Assembly: GCA_963754045.1 (NCBI GenBank)
Contig: CAVWEN010000003.1
Span: 434,001 to 498,000 of the forward strand
DNA: 64,000 nucleotides
From: JALZKA01 sp963754045
Lineage (GTDB): Bacteria; Actinomycetota; Thermoleophilia; Solirubrobacterales; 70-9
Reading direction: 5' to 3'
The position numbers and the translations under genes were made by a program. A model generated the notes under the pieces. The model was not told the DNA's origin. It made no database searches and worked only from the letters and a program-made list of their open reading frames with translations. Below, one piece after another: positions 59,825 through 64,000 of the stretch. Each line of letters opens with the position of its first letter. The first letter of the stretch is position 1.

Positions 59825-61027
59825 ATGCGCATCCTGATCCTGGGCGGCGACGGTTACCTGGGATGGCCAACCGCGATGCGGTTCTCCGCACGCGGCCACG
59901 ACGTTTCAATCGTCGACAACTTCTCCCGTCGCCGCTGGCACACAGAGAACTCGACCGACACCCTCGTCCCGATCGCCTCGCTGGACGATCGGGTCGCGGC
60001 GTGGCGTGAAACGTCCGGCAAGGAGATTGAGACGTTTGTGGGAGCGATGGAGGACCCCGCGTTCGTCGACGATGTGATCGCCGCGACGCTGCCCGAGGCG
60101 ATCGTTCACTACGCGGAACAGCCGTCGGCGCCGTACTCGATGCGCTCTCGGGAGGCCGCGGTCGAGACGCAGTACACGAACGTCATCGGCACCCTGAACC
60201 TGCTGTTCGCGATCCGCGACCGGGTCCCGGACTGCCACCTCGTAAAGCTCGGGACGATGGGGGAGTACGGCACTCCCAACATCGATATCGAAGAGGGCTA
60301 CATCGAGATCGAGCACAAGGGTCGTAAGGACACCCTCCCGTTTCCGAAATTGCCCGGCTCGCTCTACCACCTGTCCAAGGTCCACGACTCGCACAACATC
60401 CACTTCGCCTGCCGGATCTGGGGTCTGCGCGCGACCGACCTGAACCAGGGTGTGGTCTATGGCGTCGAGACCGACGAATCGGCGGCCGACGAGCGGCTGA
60501 TGACGCGCTTCGACTACGACCAGTATTTCGGCACGGTCCTGAACCGTTTTTGCGTGCAGGCGGTGATTGGGCATCCCCTCACGGTCTACGGCGAAGGCGG
60601 TCAGACCCGCGGATTCTTGAACATCCGTGACACGCTGCAGTGCGTTGAACTCGCGGTCGCCAACCCCGCCGACCTCGGCGACTTCCGCGTCTTCAATCAG
60701 TTCACCGAGCAGTTTTCCGTCGCCGAGCTGGCCGAGCTGGTGCGCACCAGCGCCGCCCAGGCTGGGATCGACGTTGAGATCAAACGCTTTCCCAACCCAC
60801 GCGTCGAGGCCGAGAGCCACTACTACAACGCCACGAACACGAAGCTCCACGACCTCGGGCTCCAACCCCACCATCTCGGCGACGAGCTGGTCCACTCTCT
60901 GCTGGGCATCATCGAACGTCATCGCGATCGGGTGATCGAGAAAGCGATCCTGCCGACCACGCAATGGAATCCCGGCGAGCTGCTGGACGGTGCCGAGGCG
61001 GGGACTGAGGCAGAGGCAGAACGATGA
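59825..61027 (+). CDS. sqdB: UDP-sulfoquinovose synthase-like NAD-dependent epimerase
   Basis: A 400-residue extended short-chain dehydrogenase. The NAD site is MRILILGGDGYLGWPTAMRFSARGHDV, followed by VDNFSRRRW, and the catalytic Tyr-Lys pair is in PGSLYHLSKVHDSHNI with KLGTMGEYGTPN. RGFLNIRDTLQCVELAVANP and the overall length match SQD1/SqdB/Agl3, which convert UDP-glucose and sulfite to UDP-sulfoquinovose. No sulfolipid glycosyltransferase (SqdX) lies nearby, so the sugar may go into a surface glycan. ATG 59825 puts the NAD loop at the N-terminus. Confidence 0.87.
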   Translation: MRILILGGDGYLGWPTAMRFSARGHDVSIVDNFSRRRWHTENSTDTLVPIASLDDRVAAWRETSGKEIETFVGAMEDPAFVDDVIAATLPEAIVHYAEQPSAPYSMRSREAAVETQYTNVIGTLNLLFAIRDRVPDCHLVKLGTMGEYGTPNIDIEEGYIEIEHKGRKDTLPFPKLPGSLYHLSKVHDSHNIHFACRIWGLRATDLNQGVVYGVETDESAADERLMTRFDYDQYFGTVLNRFCVQAVIGHPLTVYGEGGQTRGFLNIRDTLQCVELAVANPADLGDFRVFNQFTEQFSVAELAELVRTSAAQAGIDVEIKRFPNPRVEAESHYYNATNTKLHDLGLQPHHLGDELVHSLLGIIERHRDRVIEKAILPTTQWNPGELLDGAEAGTEAEAER

Positions 61028-61114
61028 ACGTGGCAGCCGCGCCTGCTCGCCCCGAGGACGCGCACGGTCGCCCTCACCCCTGGCGAGGCGCCGCTGCCCT
61101 CGCCCGGTGACGGC

Positions 61115-61120
61115 TAGGCT
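61115..61120 (+). promoter_or_regulatory. -10 element TAGGCT for ilvB
   Basis: TAGGCT ends 9 nt before the ilvB ATG. The short leader leaves no room for an attenuator or T-box, so branched-chain control by leader RNA is unlikely here. Confidence 0.45.
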
Positions 61121-61129
61121 TTTCTGTCT

Positions 61130-62809
61130 ATGCGGGCAGCAGACGCACTTTGTGAGGCACTGACGGCCGAGGGGGTCAAGCACGTCTTCGGAATCCCCGG
61201 CGGCGCCAACCTGCCCACGTACGACGCGATCTACGACGCCAGCTTTCAGCACATCCAGGCGCGCCACGAGCAGGGCGCCGGACACGCGGCCGAGGGCTAT
61301 GCAAAGGCGTCGGGCAAGGTCGGAGTGTGCTTTGCGACCTCCGGCCCCGGCGCGACCAATTTGGTGACACCCATCGCCGACGCGATGATGGATTCGGTTC
61401 CGACCGTGTTCATCACCGGCCAGGTACGAACCGACCTCATCGGTACCGACGGCTTTCAGGAGGCCGACGTAACGGGCATCACGCTGCCGGTTGTCAAGCA
61501 CTCGTTCCTCGTCACCGACCCGCGCCAGATCCCCGAGTACATCCATAAGGCTTTCCACATTGCCTCGACCGGCCGGCCAGGTCCGGTCCTCGTTGACATC
61601 CCCCAAGACCTCTCTCGCGCCGACATCGAGTACGAACCCGTGACCGGCAAGGTCGAACTGCCCGGCTACAAGCCACCGCTCGAGGGCAACATCAAGCAGA
61701 TTCGCATTGCCGCCAAGGCGCTGGCGAACGCCCGTCGGCCCGTGATCTACGGCGGCGGCGGGATCATCAACGCGAACGCCTCAGAGGAGTTTCGGGAGTT
61801 CTGTGAGACCGACGAGCTACCCGTGACCCTGACCGTGATGGGACTGGGAGCGTTTCCCGCGCCGCACGAGCGCTGGCTCGGAATGCTCGGGATGCACGGC
61901 ACGCGCACCGCGAACTACGCGATGGACGAGGCTGACCTGATTGTCTGCGTGGGCGCCCGCTTCGACGACCGGATCACCGGCAAGCTGTCGGAGTTCGCCC
62001 CGCGAGCAAAGTTCGTCCATATCGATGTGGATCCGGCCGAGATCAGCAAGAACGTTCCCGCTCACATCCCGATCGTGGGCGACGCCAAGGACGTATTGCC
62101 GAAGCTGACCCGGGAGTACCAGGCGCTGAAGGCCGACTCTGGCCGACTCGCCGACTGGTGGAAGCAGATCCGCGAATGGCAATCACAGCATCCCCTGCGA
62201 TATGAGGACTCTTCCGATGCCGAGATCAAGCCCCAGTTCATGGTGGAGGCGATGTACGAGGCCACCGGCGGCGATGCGATCATCACCTCCGACGTCGGCC
62301 AACACCAGATGTGGGCGGCGCAGTACTACCACTTTGCCGAGCCGCGCCGGTGGCTGAACTCAGGTGGTCTCGGCACCATGGGTTTCGGCCTCCCCTCCGC
62401 GATCGGCGCAAAGGTCGCGTGCCCCGATCAGATGGTTGTCTGCCTATCGGGCGACGGCAGCCTGGTGATGACCTGCCAGGAGATGGCAACCGCCGCGGTG
62501 CACGACATCCCGGTGAAGGTCTTTTTGATGAACAACGGCCACTTCGGCATGGTCCGCCAGTGGCAGGAACTTTTCTGGGAGGAGCGCTACCAGTCGGTCG
62601 AGATGGGACCCAGTCCTGATTGGCCCAAGCTCGCCGAGGCCTTCGGATGGCAAGGATCGACGTGCTCGGACAAGACGCAGCTTCGCGAGGCGATGAAGGC
62701 GACCCTCGAAGCGGACGGTCCAGCGCTGCTGGACGTGCGCGTGACGCCCACCGAGAACTGTTACCCGATGATCCCCGCGGGTCACGCCGCCCGGGACATG
62801 GTGGGGTGA
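61130..62809 (+). CDS. ilvB: Acetolactate synthase large subunit
   Basis: A 559-residue ThDP enzyme, first common step of valine/isoleucine/leucine synthesis. It shows HVFGIPGGANLPTYDAIY, the catalytic Glu in ARHEQGAGHAAEGYAKASG, ATSGPGATNLVTPIADAM, FAD/quinone-like domain FDDRITGKLSEFAPRAKFVHIDVDPAEI and the ThDP motif SGDGSLVMTCQEMATAAVHDIPVKVFLMNNGHFGMVRQWQ. It is followed by ilvN after a short ORF-bearing gap. Confidence 0.95.
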   Translation: MRAADALCEALTAEGVKHVFGIPGGANLPTYDAIYDASFQHIQARHEQGAGHAAEGYAKASGKVGVCFATSGPGATNLVTPIADAMMDSVPTVFITGQVRTDLIGTDGFQEADVTGITLPVVKHSFLVTDPRQIPEYIHKAFHIASTGRPGPVLVDIPQDLSRADIEYEPVTGKVELPGYKPPLEGNIKQIRIAAKALANARRPVIYGGGGIINANASEEFREFCETDELPVTLTVMGLGAFPAPHERWLGMLGMHGTRTANYAMDEADLIVCVGARFDDRITGKLSEFAPRAKFVHIDVDPAEISKNVPAHIPIVGDAKDVLPKLTREYQALKADSGRLADWWKQIREWQSQHPLRYEDSSDAEIKPQFMVEAMYEATGGDAIITSDVGQHQMWAAQYYHFAEPRRWLNSGGLGTMGFGLPSAIGAKVACPDQMVVCLSGDGSLVMTCQEMATAAVHDIPVKVFLMNNGHFGMVRQWQELFWEERYQSVEMGPSPDWPKLAEAFGWQGSTCSDKTQLREAMKATLEADGPALLDVRVTPTENCYPMIPAGHAARDMVG

Positions 62810-62839
62810 TCCGATGAGCGGAGCAAGGCGCGAAACTAG
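62809..62839 (+). repeat. 31-bp repeat, copy upstream of ilvN
   Basis: Matches the 29905-29935 copy at 26 of 31 positions. It starts at the last base of the ilvB stop. Confidence 0.55.
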
Positions 62840-62873
62840 GTTGGTCGTCCACCGGGACACATGTGATGGGTGA
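62814..62873 (+). CDS. Possible 19-residue upstream ORF overlapping ilvN start
   Basis: MSGARRETRLVVHRDTCDG begins 4 nt after the ilvB stop, within the 31-bp repeat, and its TGA (62871-62873) lies a few bases inside ilvN. Its first eight residues nearly match those of the ORF before dnaE. It may couple ilvB to ilvN translation; no ribosome site is visible for ilvN itself. Confidence 0.35.
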   Translation: MSGARRETRLVVHRDTCDG

Positions 62874-63420
62874 GCCTGGAACACCGGACTTGGTGAAGCT
62901 CGAGGATCTGCAGGCCTCGAATGCACTCACCGGGCGCAAGCACATCCTCAGCCTCCTGGTCGAAAACCGCCCCGGCGTTCTGGCGCGGATCGCCGGTCTC
63001 TTCAGCCGCCGCGGGTTCAACATCGACACGCTTGCCGTGGGCCCAACCGAGGACCCTGACGTCTCGCGTGTGACCCTCACCCTCGACGGCGCCGTGCATC
63101 CGATCGATCAGGTCACGAAGCAGCTTCACAAACTGGTCAACGTGATCAAGATCAGGGATATGGAGCCCGACGGCACGGTGGCCCGGGAGATGGCGTTGTT
63201 CCGGGTGAACGCCTCGGTAGAGAACCGCGCCGAGATCATGCAGTTCGCCGAGATTTTCGACGCCACCGTGGTGGACGTCTCGCGTCGGACTCTCACGATC
63301 GAGATCACGGGTGCCCAGGAAAAGGTGGACTCGTTCGAGCGCATGGTCAGGCCTCACGGCCTGATCGAGATGGCTCGGACGGGCGAGGTCGCCATCACCA
63401 AGTCGCGGCCCGACTCGTAG
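62866..63420 (+). CDS. ilvN: Acetolactate synthase small (regulatory) subunit
   Basis: A ~184-residue regulatory subunit giving valine feedback inhibition and full activity to IlvB. The N-terminal ACT domain is KHILSLLVENRPGVLARIAGLFSRRGFNIDTLAVG; the C-terminal half (REMALFRVNASVENRAEIMQFAEIFDATVVDVSRRTLTIEITG) is the IlvN/H C domain. ATG 62866 or GTG 62863 could be the start. Confidence 0.95.
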   Translation: MGEPGTPDLVKLEDLQASNALTGRKHILSLLVENRPGVLARIAGLFSRRGFNIDTLAVGPTEDPDVSRVTLTLDGAVHPIDQVTKQLHKLVNVIKIRDMEPDGTVAREMALFRVNASVENRAEIMQFAEIFDATVVDVSRRTLTIEITGAQEKVDSFERMVRPHGLIEMARTGEVAITKSRPDS

Positions 63421-63431
63421 GTCTTTAGGGC

Positions 63432-64000
63432 ATGCTGGCCGGCGTCGACACCCTGGTCGAGCGGCTCGGTGAGCTGGCAGCCGGCGCCGGTCCAAAGCGC
63501 AGGCTGGTGAGCGTCACACGTGAGGTCGATCTACGGGACCCGGTCGCGGCCGTGTTTGGCTCGCGTCGGGCCGACGACAGGTGGTTTGCGTGGGCTGAGC
63601 CCGACCGCGACTTCAGCGTTGCGGGCTTGGGTTCTGCGTCCGAGGCGATCGCGCGCGGGGCCGACCGCTTCGATGATGTGGGGGAGGCCTGCGGGCGGCT
63701 GCTTCGCAACCGACTGGCCGACGAGCCCACGGGCATGCCGCCCAGCGCGGGACCAGTCTGGGTCGGGGGCTTCAGCTTCGCTGCGCACGGGGGTGAGCAG
63801 TCCCATTGGGCGTCGCTGCCGCCGGCCCTACTCACGCTGCCCGAGCTGTCGCTGACGAGGGCGGGCGGGAAAACGCTCCTGACGCTGAGCGCCGTCGTGG
63901 ACCCCGGCGCGCCGGCCGCCGCCGTCGCGAACCGCGCGGCCAGCCGCCTCGCATCGCTCGACGCGATGCCGCTGCCGATGCTCGATCCCTCTCCATCCGG
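63432..64000 (+). CDS. Isochorismate synthase-like chorismate-binding enzyme, N-terminal part
   Basis: Frame open from ATG 63432 to the window edge (189 residues seen). DDRWFAWAEPDRDFSVAGLGSASEAIARG and PVWVGGFSFAAHGGEQSHWASLPPALLTLPELSLTRAGG match the N-terminal half of MenF/EntC-type enzymes (F-x-W-x-x-P-D...G-x-G-x-A; G-G-x-x-F). The catalytic chorismate-binding domain lies outside. A menaquinone role would fit the NDH-2 gene nearby. 11 bp after ilvN, probably a separate function. Confidence 0.75.
   Translation, partial: MLAGVDTLVERLGELAAGAGPKRRLVSVTREVDLRDPVAAVFGSRRADDRWFAWAEPDRDFSVAGLGSASEAIARGADRFDDVGEACGRLLRNRLADEPTGMPPSAGPVWVGGFSFAAHGGEQSHWASLPPALLTLPELSLTRAGGKTLLTLSAVVDPGAPAAAVANRAASRLASLDAMPLPMLDPSPS

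Noticed and set aside
61028..61129. Leader-peptide attenuator or T-box before ilvB
   Set aside because: The -10 TAGGCT is 9 nt from the ATG, leaving no leader for such a structure; no branched-chain codon run is seen.

Overview
The window is high-GC, densely packed chromosomal DNA of an actinobacterium. The mix of genes fits: a BldC-like small HTH protein, RsbU/RsbV partner switching, a class E sortase, a transglycosylase-like (Rpf-type) secreted protein, a PcrA helicase with an intein, and many genes that appear to be transcribed without a leader. Polysaccharide genes, the GHL15-type glycosidase-like proteins and the low density of phage or IS sequence make class Thermoleophilia (Solirubrobacterales or relatives) my best guess. 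That placement is inference. There is no rRNA, tRNA, IS element, prophage or CRISPR array. No stretch over 300 bases lacks a gene.

Layout. 1-9.5 kb is an exopolysaccharide (Wzx/Wzy type) cluster: two GT4 glycosyltransferases, a polysaccharide deacetylase, a Wzz/BY-kinase, an O-antigen ligase/polymerase and a flippase, flanked on both sides by paralogous GHL15-like glycosidases. 9.7-15.3 kb holds a coiled-coil protein, a class E sortase, argG, a transglycosylase-like secreted protein and an MFS permease. 15.3-21.6 kb is a signalling block: a stand-alone tiny transcription unit, HD-GYP, BldC-like HTH, MerR-like regulator, degenerate GGDEF, RsbU-RsbW fusion plus STAS antagonist, and a GAF/LuxR regulator. 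21.7-25.8 kb has a phosphoglycosyl transferase, a PAS/LuxR regulator and a second O-antigen ligase. 25.9-29.9 kb is one giant coiled-coil gene with an exact 417-bp tandem duplication, followed by dnaE and a nine-cysteine protein.

34.0-37.1 kb has an OmpR/HK two-component system next to a divergent promoter region that carries two arrays of 11-bp direct repeats, flanked by two surface-protein genes, one with an LPFTG sorting signal. 37.1-41.1 kb holds nfo, gltX, an HDOD/LuxR protein and a pseudo-receiver LuxR protein. 41.2-48.7 kb holds a CymR-like Rrf2 regulator, cysK, single-domain receivers, a second phosphoglycosyl transferase, two histidine kinases and cysE. 48.7-64 kb is mostly housekeeping: pcrA with intein, folD, gatCAB, ndh, a DUF2304-GT2 fusion, a UDP-sulfoquinovose-synthase-like gene, ilvB, ilvN and the start of an isochorismate-synthase gene.

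Three things stand out beyond the genes. First, at 15294-15454 a consensus-like promoter, a perfect Shine-Dalgarno, a six-codon ORF and a terminator form a complete tiny unit. Second, a hairpin family with a conserved 18-base loop and unrelated but self-complementary stems lies 3' of dnaE, cysK and the GT2 gene, always in the same orientation as the upstream gene. Third, a 31-bp repeat just upstream of both dnaE and ilvN can be read as a short ORF starting MS(D/G)ARRET that overlaps the start of the next gene. More than a dozen genes have TANNNT 6-10 nt before the start codon, which suggests widespread leaderless transcription; I used it to choose several starts.
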